Shown here one piece after another: positions 33,506 through 44,355 of a stretch of DNA of 64,000 nt. The DNA is from Leptodactylus fallax. Taxonomy: Eukaryota; Chordata; Amphibia; Anura; Leptodactylidae. A model generated the notes under the pieces. The model was not told the origin of the DNA, searched no databases, and was given only the letters and a program-made list of their open reading frames with translations. Within the stretch, counting starts at the first letter, position 1, and each line of letters opens with the position of its first letter. The position numbers were made by a program, and so were the translations under genes. Location: assembly GCA_947044405.1 (NCBI GenBank), contig CAMRHE010000011.1, positions 9,981,001 to 10,045,000 of the forward strand, in the 5' to 3' direction.

Positions 33506-34709
33506 ATGAAGACCAAGGAACACACCAGGCAGGTCCATGATACTGTTGTGGAGAAGTTTAAAGCCGGATTTGGATACAAAAAGATTTCCCAAACTTTAAA
33601 CATTCCAAGAAGCACTGTGCAAGCGATTATATTGAAATGGAAGGAGTATCAGACCACTGCAAATCTACCAAGACCCGGCCGTCCCTCTAAACTTTCTTCT
33701 CAAACAAGGAGAAGACTGATCAGAGATGCAGCCAAGAGGCCCATGATCACTCTGGATGAACTGCAGAGATCTACAGCTGAGGTGGGAGAGTCTGTCCATA
33801 AGAGAACAATCAGTCGTACACTGCACAAATCTGGCCTTTATGGAAGAGTGGCAAGAAGAAAGCCATTTCTCAAAGATATCCATAAAAAGTCTCATTTAAA
33901 GTTTGCCACAAGCCACCTGGGAGACACACCAAACATGTGGAAGAAGGTGCCCTGGTCAGATGAAACCAAAATCGAACTTTTTGGCCACAATGCAAAACAA
34001 TATGTTTGGCGTAAAAGCAACACAGCTCATCACCCTGAACACACCATCCCCACTGTCAAACATGGTGGTGGCAGCATCATGGTTTGGGCCTGCTTTTCTT
34101 CAGCAGGGACAGGGAAGATGGATTAAATTGATGGGAAGATGTATGGAGCCAAATACAGGACCATTCTGGAAGAAAACCTGTTGGAGTCTGCAAAAGACCC
34201 GAGACTGGGAGGGAGATTTATCTTCCAACAAGACAATGATCCCAAACATAAAGCAAAATCTACAATGGAATGGTTCACAAATAAACGTATCAAGGTGTTA
34301 GAATGGCCAAGTCAAAGTCCAGACCTGAGTACAATCGAGAATCTGTGGAAAGAGCTGAAAACTTCTGTTCACAAACGCTCTCCATCCAACCTCACTGAGC
34401 TCGAGCTGTTTTCCAAGGAAGAATGGGCAAGAATTTCAGTCTTTCGATGTGCAAAACTGATAGAAGAATGAAGAAATCAGGCGATACCTTTTAGAGGCTA
34501 ACTGAGTATATTTATAAGTAAGCTTTCAGGAGTACTCGCTCCCTTCATCAGACATGGTGAATATACTCAGTTAGCCTCTAAAAGGTATCGCCTGATTTCT
34601 TCACTCTTCCACTACTTTCAATGGCTAACACGGTACAACATTATACTACTACAAAACTGATAGAGACATACCCCAAGCGACTTGCAGCTGTAATCGCAGC
34701 AAAAGTTTA
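33506..34709 (+). pseudogene. Tc1-type transposase (copy E), one stop and one insertion
   Basis: MKTKEHTRQVHDTVVEKFKA starts the first HTH (KKISQTLNIPRSTVQAIILK). RPGRPSKLSSQTRRR is the linker, and LYGRVARRKPFLKDIHKK and PWSDETKIELFGHNAKQYVW (first Asp) follow, then GGGSIMVWACFSSAGTGKMD. A TAA at 34124-34126 interrupts. The same frame continues with [20 protein letters not shown] (second Asp) and PSQSPDLSTIENLWKELKTS (Glu). At 34464 the frame is split by the inserted fragment; TYPKRLAAVIAAKV follows it to the stop. It is otherwise complete. Confidence 0.92.
34465..34651 (-). mobile_element. Small Penelope-type retro-insertion with inverted arms
   Basis: It is flanked by exact 13-bp duplications CAAAACTGATAGA (34452-34464 and 34652-34664). 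Arms AAGAAATCAGGCGATACC... (34471-34512) and ...GGTATCGCCTGATTTCTT (34558-34602) are inverted copies. On the minus strand it reads CTGATGAAGGGAGCGAGTAC then TCCTGAAAG. That is a CTGATGA box, a short stem and a GAAA box, the order found in hammerhead ribozymes known from Penelope-like elements. Confidence 0.7.
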
Positions 34710-34749
34710 AGAGGGCCAAATATTTTTCGCAAGGCACTGTATATATATA

Positions 34750-36351
34750 CAGTGGGGAAAAAAAAAGTATTTAGTCAGCCACCAATTGTGCAAGTTCATT
34801 CACTTAAAAAGATGAGGCCGGCCTGTAATTGATATCATAGGTAGACCTCAACTATGAGAGACAAAATGAGAAAACAAATCCAGAAAATCACACTGCCTGA
34901 TTTTTAAAGAATTTATTTGCAAATTATGGTGGAAAATAAGTATTTGGTCAATAACAATAGTTCATCTCAATACTTTGTTATATATATTTGTTGGAAATGA
35001 CAGAGGTCAAACGTTTTCTGTAAGTCTTCACAAGGTTGGCACACACTGTTGCTGGTATGTTAGCCCATTCTTCCATGCAGATCTCCTCTAGAGCAGTGAT
35101 GTTTTGGGGTTGGCGCTGGGCAACACAGACTTTCAACTCCCTCCAAATGTTTTCTATGGGGTTAAGATCTGGAGATTGGCTAGGCCACTCCAGGACCTTG
35201 AAATGCTTCTTACGAAGCCACCCCTTTGTTGCCCAGGTGGTGTGCTTTAGATCATTGTCATGCTGAAAGAACCAGCCACGTTTCATCTTCAATGCCCTTG
35301 CTGATGGAAGGAGGTTAGCACTCAAAATCTCACGATACATGGCCCCGTTCATTTTTTCATGTACACGGATCAGTCGTCCTGGTCCCTTTGCAGAGAAACA
35401 GCCCCAAATCATGATGTTGCCACCCCCATGCTTCACAGTAGGTATGGTGTTCTTTGAATGCAACTCAGCATTCACTCTCCTCCAAACATGACGAGTTGTG
35501 TTTCTACCAAACAGTTCTGCTTTGATTTCATCTGACCATATGACATTCTCCCAATACTCTTCTGGAACATCCAAATGCTCTCTAGCAAACTTCAGATGGG
35601 CCCGGATATGTACTGGCTTAAGTAGGGGGACACGTCTGGCACTACAGGATCTGAGTCCCTGGCGGCGTAGTGTGTTACTGATGGTAGCCTTTGTTACATT
35701 AGTCCCAGCTTTCTGCAGGTCATTCACTAGGTCCCCCTGTGTGGTTCTGGGATTTTTGGTCACCATTCTTGTGATCATTTTGACCCCACGGGGTGAGATC
35801 TTGCGGGGAGCCCCTGATTGAGGGAGATTATCAGTGGTCTTGTATGTCTTCCATTTTCTAATTATTGCTCCCACAGTTGATTTCTTCACACCAAGCTGCT
35901 TGCCTATTGCAGATTTAGTTTTCCCAGCCTGGTGCAGGTCTACAATTTTGTTTCAGGTGTCCTTCCACAGCTCTTTGGTCTTCACCATAGTGGAGTTTGG
36001 AGTGTGATTGTTTGAGGTTGTGGACAGGTGTCTTTTATACTGATAACAATGTCAAACAGGTGCCATTACTACAGGTAATGAGTGGAGGACAGAGGAGCCT
36101 CTTAAAGAAGAAGTTACAGGACTGTGAGAGCCAGAAATCTTGCTTGTTTGTAGGTGACCAAATACTTATTTTCCACCATAATTTGCAAATAAATTCTTAA
36201 AAAATCAGACAATGTGATTTTCTAGATATGTTTTTTCATTTTGTCTCTCATAGTTGAGGTATACCTATGATGACAATTACAGGCCTCTCTCATGTTTTTA
36301 ACTGGGAGAACTTGAACAATTGGTGGCTAACTAAATACTTTTTTTTCCCCA

Positions 36352-36354
<3 letters not shown>
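34750..36354 (-). mobile_element. Tc1/mariner transposon copy F
   Basis: A 1,605-bp element has termini CAGTGGGGAAAAAAAAAGTA and inverted equivalents, with TA at 34748-34749 and 36355-36356. Inner repeats (ACCAATTGTGCAAGTTC, TGAGAGACAAAATGAG) extend the inverted repeats to ~200 bp each side. It is the same family as copy I at 54417. It sits 10 bp from copy E inside a short TA run. Confidence 0.93.
34978..35988 (-). pseudogene. Tc1-type transposase (copy F), one early stop
   Basis: The natural ATG is at 35988 (MVKTKELWKDT). Codon 12 is TGA (35953-35955), where arginine is expected. After it the frame is open to 34978: HTH ([20 protein letters not shown]), [54 protein letters not shown] (first Asp), [40 protein letters not shown] (second Asp; the usual DPKHT is DLKHT) and [20 protein letters not shown] (Glu). 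An internal start could give ~303 residues lacking part of the first HTH. Confidence 0.92.

Positions 36355-36381
<27 letters not shown>
36355..36381. repeat. (TA)n microsatellite
   Basis: About 13 TA units lie between copies F and G. TA is the Tc1 target, so the run may be both target and product. Confidence 0.85.
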
Positions 36382-36385
<4 letters not shown>

Positions 36386-37238
36386 TGGGACCCCTATTAA
36401 CCTTAATCATTTTTAGGTCTAAATATTTGGGTCATTGCAACAGCCTTTTCAATGTGATATATCAATAACTGATGAAAATTGTAGATATTTCACGGATTGG
36501 CATGAAAGCTATTGAATTAACAGAAAATGTGGAATTATTATACCAAAATTGACCGGCAAAAAAGTGGGTAACCTTATGAAAATATTGATTTGAATACTTC
36601 TAAGTTCTTTTTACGACTACTGTAGCACAACATTTGTTTTGTAACCTCACTGAGCTTTGAACTCTCTTGGCGGATTCATCTTGAGAAAGGTATTTAAGAG
36701 GTGGCCAATTGCAAGTTGTTCTCCTATTTGATCTCCACTGAGGTGTGGCCTGTCATGGGTTCCTCAAAATAACTCTCAAATGATCTTGAAAACAAAGATT
36801 GTTAAATGGGGTTGGGGACAATAGTTGTCTCAGAGATTTAACCTGTCAGTTTCAAGTCAGTGTGGAACATACAAGGAAATGGATAGACCTACAGGGATGG
36901 AGTTCTTGTTAGAGCCCATTGAAGTGGCAGGGCAAGAAAAATATCAGAAAGGCAAAGAAGAAGAATGGTGAGAACAGTAAGGGCCATCCACAGACCACCT
37001 CCAAAGAGATGCAGCATCATCTTGCTACAGATGGTGTCACTGTGCATCGGTCAACAATACGGCAAACTTTGCACAAGGCAGAAGCTGTATGGGAGAGTGA
37101 TGCGAAAAACCGTATCTGAAAGCACGCCACAAACAGACTCGCCTCACGTGAGGCACAACCACATTTGGACAAGCAAGCTTCATTTTGGAAGAAGGTCACC
37201 TGTGGACTGATGAGAACAAAGATTGAGTTGTTTGGAGT
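36382..37238 (+). mobile_element. Tc1/mariner copy G, decayed relative of copy B, truncated
   Basis: The left inverted repeat is recognisable (CCCCTATTAACCTTAATCAT, CTAAATATTTGGGTCATTGC). The transposase (from 36755, MGSS-like) is broken early by TAA and later frameshifts. A readable piece is GHPQTTSKEMQHHLATDGVT with VHRSTIRQTLHK (second HTH). Similarity ends at ATTGAGTTGTTTGG, just after the first catalytic Asp region. There it joins family A sequence. The right half is missing. Confidence 0.82.
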
Positions 37239-38705
37239 CACCAGCCTCAGAAATTGCAGGTTAACCAGCAGCTCAGATTAGAGACCAGGTCAATCGCCAC
37301 ACAGAGTTCGTAGCAGCAGACACATCTCTACAACAGGGTCTGTATTTTCATGACTATAAAAATTGTAGATTTACACTGAAGGCATCAAAGCTATGAATTA
37401 ACACATGTGGAATTATATACTTGACAAAAAAGTGTGAAACAACTGAAAATATGTCTTATATTCTAGGTTCTTCAAAGTAGCCACCTTTGCTTTGATTACT
37501 GCTTTGCACACTCTTGGCATTCTCTTGATGAGCTTCAAGAGGTAGTCACCTGAAATGGTTTTCACTTCACAGGTGTGCCCTGTCAGGTTTAATAAGTGGG
37601 ATTTCTTGCCTTATAAATGGGGTTGGGACCATCAGTTGTGTTGTTCAGAAGTCAGGTGGATACACAGCTGATAGTCCTACTGAATGGAGTGTTAGAATTT
37701 GTATTATGGCAAGAAAAAAGCAGCTAAGTAAAGAAAAACGAGTGGCCATCATTACTTTAAGAAATGAAGGTCAGTCAGTCTGAAAAATTGGGAAAACTTT
37801 AAAAGTGTCCCCAAGTGCAGTGGCCAAAACCATCAAGCGCTACAAAGAAACTGGCTCACATGAGGACCACCCCAGGAAAGGAAGACCAAGAGTCACCTCT
37901 GCTGCGGAGAATAAGTTCATCCGAGTCACCAGCCTCAGAAATTGCAGGTTAACAGCAGCTCAGATTAGAGACCAGGTCAATGCCACACAGAGTTCTAGCA
38001 GCAGACACATCTCTACAACAACTGTATTTTCATGACTATAAAAATTGTAGATTTACACTGAAGGCATCAAAGCTATGAATTAACACATGTGGAATTATAT
38101 ACTTGACAAAAAAGTGTGAAACAACTGAAAATATGTCTTATATTCTAGGTTCTTCAAAGTAGCCACCTTTGCTTTGATTACTGCTTTGCACACTCTTGGC
38201 ATTCTCTTGATGAGCTTCAAGAGGTAGTCACCTGAAATGGTTTTCACTTCACAGGTGTGCCCTGTCAGGTTTAATAAGTGGGATTTCTTGCCTTATAAAT
38301 GGGGTTGGGACCATCAGTTGTGTTGTTCAGAAGTCAGGTGGATACACAGCTGATAGTCCTACTGAATGGAGTGTTAGAATTTGTATTATGGCAAGAAAAA
38401 AGCAGCTAAGTAAAGAAAAACGAGTGGCCATCATTACTTTAAGAAATGAAGGTCAGTCAGTCTGAAAAATTGGGAAAACTTTAAAAGTGTCCCCAAGTGC
38501 AGTGGCCAAAACCATCAAGCGCTACAAAGAAACTGGCTCACATGAGGACCGCCCCAGGAAAGGAAGACCAAGAGTCACCTCTGCTGCGGAGAATAAGTTC
38601 ATCCGAGTCACCAGCCTCAGAAATTGCAGGTTAACAGCAGCTCAGATTAGAGACCAGGTCAATGCCACACAGAGTTCTAGCAGCAGACACATCTCTACAA
38701 CAACT
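37239..38705. repeat. 682-bp direct tandem duplication
   Basis: TGTATTTTCATGACTATAAA occurs at 37341 and 38023. AGTCACCAGCCTCAGAAATT occurs near 37240, 37924 and 38606. Units starting at 37341 and 38023 differ by very few bases (for example CCACCCC versus CCGCCCC). The first boundary piece (37239-37340) has several extra bases and is older or degraded. Confidence 0.92.
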
Positions 38706-39441
38706 GTTAAGAGGAGACTGTGTGCAGCAGGCCTTCATGGTAAAATAGCTGCTAGGAAACCACTGCTAAGGACAGGCAACAAGCAGAAGAGACCTGTTTG
38801 GGCTAAAGAACACAAGGAATGGACATTAGACCTGTGGAAATCTGTGCTTTGGTCTGATGAGTCCAAATTTGAGATCTTTGATTCCAACCACCGTGTCTTT
38901 GTGCGACGCAGAAAAGGTGAACGAATGGACTCTACATTCCTGGTTCCCACCGTGAAGCATGGAGGAGGAGGTGTGATGGTGTGGGGGTGCTTTGCTGGTG
39001 ACACTGTTGGGGATTTATTCAAAATTGAAGGAATACTGAACCAGCATGGTTACCACAGCATCTTGCAGCGGCATACTATTCCATCCGGTTTGCGTTTAGT
39101 TGGACCATCATTTATTTTTCAACAGGACAATGACCCCCAAACACACCTCCAGACTGTGTAAGGGCTATTTGACCAAGAAGGAGAGTGATGGGGTGCTACG
39201 CCAGATGACCTGGCCTCCACAGTCACCAGAACTGAACCCAATCGAGATGATTTGGGGTGAGCTGGACCGTAGAGTGAAGGCAAAAGGGCCAACAAGTGCT
39301 AAGCATCTCTGGGAACTCCTTCAAGACTGTTGGAAGACCATTTCAGGTGACTACCTCTTGAAGCTCATCAAGAGAATGCCGAGAGTGTGCAAAGCAGTAA
39401 TGAAAGCAAAAGGTGGCTACTTTGAAGAACCTAGAATATAA
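38389..39441 (+). pseudogene. Tc1-type transposase (copy H), one stop and one frameshift
   Basis: MARKKQLSKEKRVAIITLRN (38389) begins the first HTH. TGA at 38463-38465 replaces an expected arginine. The frame then runs VSPSAVAKTIKRYKETGSHE, GRPRVTSAAEN, a second HTH, VLWSDESKFEIFDSNHRVFV (first Asp), GGGGVMVWGCFAGDTVGDLF and FIFQQDNDP. An extra C near 39138 shifts the frame. PPQSPELNPIEMIWGELDRR (Glu) and KAKGGYFEEPRI complete it to the stop at 39441. In the upstream duplicate the same N-terminal part (37707-38022) is present and broken by the same TGA. Confidence 0.92.
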
Positions 39442-39601
39442 GACATATTTTCAGTTGTTTCACACTTTTTTGTTAAGTATATAATTCCACATGTGTTAAT
39501 TCATAGTTTTGATGCCTTCAATGTGAATCTACAATTTTTATAGTCATGAAAATACAGAGAACTCTTGGAATGAGAAGGTGTGTCCAAACTTTTGGTCTGT
39601 A

Positions 39602-39604
<3 letters not shown>

Positions 39605-39649
<45 letters not shown>
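39605..39649. repeat. (TA)n microsatellite
   Basis: About 22 TA units immediately follow the right end of Tc1 copy H. Confidence 0.9.
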
Positions 39650-39651
<2 letters not shown>

Positions 39652-39756
39652 AATCCAATCTGCCAGCAACTTGTAGAGATGGAAAATGTCCTTTTATTGG
39701 AAAAGCAATACACCACGTATCGGTTCTCACAGGAACCCTTCTCAAGTGAGAAAGGT
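39650..39756 (-). mobile_element. Penelope-like 3' end fragment with hammerhead-like core
   Basis: On the minus strand it reads TTGAGAAGGGTTCCTGTGAG, then AACCGATACGTGG, then ATTGCTTTTCCAATAAAAGG. The stem GGTTC/GAACC followed by GATAC resembles the stem II and GAAAC box of Penelope-associated hammerheads, degenerate. It abuts the larger Penelope-like element. Confidence 0.45.
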
Positions 39757-40650
39757 AAAATATAAAAAACAGACAGCACTCCATAGTACAGTATAGTGAA
39801 GTAAAAAAGTGGGTTTATTGCCCCATGCGACATTTTGGTTCTGTATCAAGCAACACAATAGTGATGGTATACAAATATAAGTAGGGTGTGCAATATCAAT
39901 CAATTATACGTGACAATCAAGCAATTAGAAAAAATATATGAGAAATGTATACAAGATATAGCATACATAGTGCAATATGAAACACGTGATAAATATAAGT
40001 GCTATCTTGAAAACAAGTGTAGAAGATCAGGTGTAAACCTGAATAATAAAATGATCTATCATAATGAATAATAAGGAACAGGTGTATAAATGTATTATAT
40101 GTAAATACCTGATACAATCCAGAAGCATGTGTAACATGGTCCCCATGCCCTATCAGCGTGCGGTAACATCTACTGCTACTGCGCATATGCAGAAGTATAA
40201 TAAAGTTGTATATTCATTGAATAGTGCTTAATTGCTTAATGTCTCGCGCATGCGCAATAGCCGCTAAAAATAGGGGGCGCCATCTTGGAAAAGATAAAAT
40301 ATCTCAAACCAACACTAGATATTATAGAGGATTGTTAAACACATAAATAGACTCTCATAGCGCTCTAAATTAGTTGTATTACCCCATGTTATAGGAATAT
40401 AGATATACAAAATGTACTATACAATGACAATATGTCCATAGTGTATATAGAAATATTTGAAACCACAAAAAACCGCAAGATGGCTGCCTATAGGTGTGAA
40501 CACATACCTACATGTCACACATTAAAGTTAGAAAATAGCCATGATACTATTCATTATTCATAGATTATAATCTCATATTTATAGACCCTAAGGTTCAATA
40601 GAGGGTGAAAAAAGAGTCTAGAGTAACTAGTGTTGGAACAACAACCCTGA
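39757..40650. repeat. Left arm of PLE inverted repeat
   Basis: It begins AAAATATAAAAAACAGACAG and ends GTTGGAACAACAACCCTGA, mirrored by 42834-43716. The arms stay alignable throughout with scattered substitutions and small indels. No coding is visible in the arm. Confidence 0.88.
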
Positions 40651-40659
40651 CCCTGAGCC

Positions 40660-41640
40660 GTGGTCATCATGGACAATAGCTCATATATAAACGAAATTCA
40701 CCGACAATTAGATGATACTAGGATATATAGGAGATTATCTGCGGATGCAAAATTCTCCATTAGCAGACATATCACTATGGTGTTAGATACTTCTAAAATA
40801 GCGGGTATAATTTATGATGACTTGTATGAATTTTTGTTAATTAAGAAACCTAGAACAACAGTCATATATATAAATACTACAGAATATCCATAAGACATTA
40901 GTAGATCCACCAGGACGACCTATCATCTCCGGTACAGAATCAGTCTTCAGTAATATAGCCATTTTTCTAGATAAGCTCTTGAGACCATTTTCTGTCATGA
41001 CTTCTTCTTATGTCTGTGATACTAATGATTTTCTCCAAAAATTATCCAATGTTGTAATTCCTGCATGTGATTCCATTATTTTAGCGACTTTTGACGTTGT
41101 AAGTTTGTATACATCTATTGATCATACTAGGGGGATCCAGATGGTTTAATCTTTTTGTGGGATTCTACATATACTCCTGATTGTCAGACCTTTATTTTGA
41201 ATTTATTGGATATTGTATTAACTAAGAACTATTTTCTATTCGGCGACCAGTATTTTGGTCAGATACAAGGGACCGCCATGGGGTCAGATATCGCGCCGGT
41301 CTACGCAACTATATATACTTGAGCTGGAAAAGAGATTCGTCTATGTGTCCCATCACTGTGAACACGTTCTTGGTTGGTGGCGTTACATAGACAATATCTT
41401 TCTAATTTGGACTGGAGTGGAGGTTTTATTTATGGAATTTTAAAGAGGGTCAAAAGGAATGTGAGTAACACCGATACTCTTATTAAATCATTGGATATGA
41501 TGGAGAGGAAATTTGTTGAGAGAGGATATCCATATCAGGTATTTCAGAAACATAGACATAAGATAGATAAAATCTCTAGATTAGAGTTATTGAATTTGGC
41601 ACAAAGGGATAGGAAAGTTTCACGTATCCCATTTGTAACT
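40660..41640 (+). pseudogene. PLE reverse transcriptase (broken)
   Basis: Pieces in order: RLSADAKFSISRHITMVLDT; GRPIISGTESVFSNIAIFLD with KLLRPF (~40916); SSYVCDTNDFLQKLSNV; ATFDVVSLYTSIDHTRGIQM (motif A with Asp, ~41088); KGPPWGQI (degraded AMGS motif, ~41268); and GWWRYIDNIFLIWTGVEV (motif C, ~41371; the usual YIDDIF is YIDNIF, losing an Asp). RVKRNVSNTDTLIKSLDMME and ERGYPYQVFQKHRHKID follow. Several frameshifts and stops are present. PLE RTs are related to telomerase RT. Confidence 0.87.
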
Positions 41641-41664
41641 ACATAACATGAGGAGAGTAAAAAA

Positions 41665-42205
41665 GTGAATGCTGTTATACGCAAACACTGGCCCATGTTA
41701 GGCCGTTGTATCTCGGATGTTCCTGAGTTTGTAGTTCCTCCATTGTTTTCATATCGTAGGGCCAAGAGCCTACGTGATAAGCTGGTGCACTCTGATATTG
41801 GTTCCTTGAAAAAGAGTACACAGACTTTTATTACTAAACAGAGACTGGGTTGTTACCCATGTCTTGGTTGTGTGAACTGTGGCCTAATGTTGAAAGATCC
41901 ACACTTCACACACCGGATTACAAATAGTAAAAGTCTATCAAATCCATCAACATTTGACCTCTAATTACGATCATGTCATTTACATATTACAATGCCCATG
42001 TAAATTGCTCTATGTCAGTGAAACCACATTAGATTTCGAAACAAGAATCAATCAGCACCGGTATACTATTAGAAAAAAAGAAATTAGATTTACCGGTATC
42101 AAAGCATTTCACAGATGCACACCACACAGAGAGACAACTCAAATTTCCTATTATGATCATGTGGCACCAATAACATTCGGAGGTGATCGCACAAAAAAAA
42201 CTTAA
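41665..42205 (+). pseudogene. PLE linker and GIY-YIG endonuclease domain (broken)
   Basis: VNAVIRKHWPMLGRCISDVP, LFSYRRAKSLRDKLVHSDIG and CYPCLGCVNCGLMLKDPHFT (Cys-rich linker typical of PLEs) lead, after a frameshift near 41955, into DHVIYILQCPCKLLYVSETT and RINQHRYTIRK. The last part is the GIY-YIG nuclease start: the second half is YVSET where YVGKT/YVGET is usual, so the invariant Gly is lost. The domain makes the target nick in active PLEs. Similarity fades after ~42205. Confidence 0.82.
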
Positions 42206-42833
42206 ATTGAGGGAACTCGAATGAATTTATAAATTAGACACACTGCGACCTAAAGGCCTCAATGTGGATTTTCCCACCTCGGGTCTGACTTAGATGATTT
42301 TGCATTAGTTGGCTTGCCCATATAAATTACCTTGTTTTTCCTCTTGGCATCCTACTCCGTATACTATTAATAGAATTGATGCTTTTATATCATTGTTTCT
42401 TCAACCATGTTTTTTGTCTTTTTAGAGACGTCTTATTCACTGATCACAACTTCATCACTCGCACTACATTTAGGAATGAATGACCTCTAAGGAAGAATAT
42501 TTGTTACTTGAATATATCCAGATTTATGTTATTTTGCATATTTTTGTGATTTTGTATACTCCTCAATGCCCTCAGCGTACATGTAATTTTTTTTTATATT
42601 ATGTATCCTGCTGTGTCTCTTTCGCATGCTTTTCTCTTATTTTAATAGATGGAGACCCCATTAAAGTTATTTTGATTTCCACATACTGCTCTTGTTTCAT
42701 CTTGACCCACTATAGGTTTCTCTGGGGTGATTATCATTATAAAAGGTGGGGTTAACATATATAGTGCACCCAAGTCTACATGGTGGATTTGGTGTGCTAA
42801 TGTCCCCCCTCTCATATGCAGGTTAGCCCAAGA

Positions 42834-43716
42834 TCAGAGTTGTTGTTCCAACACTAGTTACTCTAGACTATTTTTTCACCCCCTATTGAACCTTAGGGTC
42901 TATAAATATGAGATTATATTCTATGAATAATGAATAGTGTTATGGCCATTTTCTACCTTTAATGTGTGACATGTATGTATGTGTTCACACCTATAGGTGG
43001 CCATCTTGCGTTTTTTTGTGGTTTCATATATTTCTATATACACTATGGACATATTGTCATTGTATAGTACATTCTTTATATCTATATTCCTATAACATGG
43101 GGTAATCCAACTAATTTATAGCGCTATGAGAATCTTTTTATGTGTTTAACAATCCTCTATAATATCTAGCACTGGTTTGAGATATTTTACCTTTTCCAAG
43201 ATGGCGCCCACTATTTTTAGCGGCTATTGCGCATGCGCAAGACATTAAGCACTATTCAATGCATATACAACTTTATTATACTTCTGCATATGCACAGTAG
43301 ACGTTACCGCACGCTGATAGGGCATGGGGACCATGTTACACATGCTTCTGGATTGTATCAGGTATTTACATATAATACATTTATACACCTGTTGCTTATT
43401 ATTCATTATGATAGATCATTTTATTATTCAGGTTTATACTTGATCTTCTATACTTGTTTTCAAGATAGCACTTATATTTATCACGTGTTTCATATTGCAC
43501 TATGTATGATATATTTTGTATAAATTTTTCATATATTTTTATCTAATTGCTTGATTGTCACTTATAATTGATATTGCACACCCTATTTATATTTGCATAC
43601 CATCACTATTGTGTTGCTTGATACAGGCTCATCATAGAGCCGAAACATCACATGGGGCAATAAACCCACTTTTTTACTTCACTATACTATGGAGTGCTGT
43701 CTGTTTTTTATATTTT
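42834..43716. repeat. Right arm of PLE inverted repeat
   Basis: Inverted copy of 39757-40650, from TCAGAGTTGTTGTTCCAAC to GTCTGTTTTTTATATTTT. It includes GCGCATGCGC-type palindromic sequence (~43229) in both arms. The hammerhead-like motif is better preserved here than in the left arm. Confidence 0.88.
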
Positions 43717-43796
43717 GGCTTGAATGGGATACTACCTTTTCCCAGTGGTGATCACACACGTTTATATACATATCTTTACTGGTACGGTCATTTATT

Positions 43797-43843
<47 letters not shown>

Positions 43844-43866
43844 ATATATCAATTGTATATATATAT
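43717..43866. repeat. PLE flank and (TA)n microsatellite
   Basis: About 80 bp of unclassified sequence is followed by ~22 TA units (43799-43842) and more AT repeats up to the LTR start. Confidence 0.7.
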
Positions 43867-44355
43867 TGTGAGGGTGTGAACGTAGAGGGCACTGGAGAGT
43901 GACCCAAAATCCGGGTTGAAAAGGTCCTTGACCACACCCATACCTGGGGGCTTCACTCCAGAGGGAGTGCACACAGCAGGAGAGTGCTGCTGTTAACCTA
44001 CAGGGAGCAGATGGATTGTGGAACCAGCTGGAGACAGACAGGTGGTCTGTTCCAAGAAGACTGGGTTCCAGAAGGGACTGGTTAAGCTCAGTGTGAGCCA
44101 GACTGCTAAGAAGAAACCTCAGTAAAGCTTGCCCTCAGAAGTTAATCAGGGTTCAAGAAGTGAGGTATTGCTCTGTGTGTGGGCTAGGCTGTTTTGTTAT
44201 TTTTGTTCCTATTTACTTTTACAAGCTGAATAAAGCAATTTCTTTTGGATTTCTGTTACCTGCGCAACGGTTTATTTGGCATCCAGCGCCACAAACACCT
44301 CTGTTAAGTCCAGGAAGCTCCTACCTTTGATGCTAAACTACCCCCAATTGTCACA
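43867..44355 (+). mobile_element. Solo LTR
   Basis: The 489-bp unit begins TGTGAGGGTGTGAAC and ends CCCCAATTGTCACA (TGTGA/TCACA inverted ends). The flanks are AT repeats, so ATAT can serve as the duplication on both sides but is uninformative. A polyadenylation signal AATAAAG lies in the last third (~44228), suggesting + orientation. There is no internal region. Confidence 0.72.

Larger units (their letters stand above)
37239..39604 (+). mobile_element. Tc1/mariner copy H (family of copy A) with tandem duplication
   Basis: The right terminus ...TTTGGTCTGTACTG ends at 39604 with TA after it. The outer left terminus is missing. A diverged partial piece (37239-37340) is followed by two near-identical copies of one segment at an exact 682-bp period, and then by the full transposase. 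The 5' leader (ATGGCAAGAAAAAAGCAGCT at ~37707 and 38389) is present in each copy, unlike in copy A. Confidence 0.9.
39757..43716 (+). mobile_element. Penelope-like element (PLE) with ~890-bp inverted flanks
   Basis: A central degraded RT plus GIY-YIG coding region (40660-42205) lies between a left repeat (39757-40650) and its inverted copy (42834-43716). PLEs often carry such pseudo-LTR arrangements, including inverted ones. The right repeat holds TTGATACA, stem GGCTC/GAGCC and CGAAAC (43608-43635), a hammerhead-like order. All coding is broken. Confidence 0.82.
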
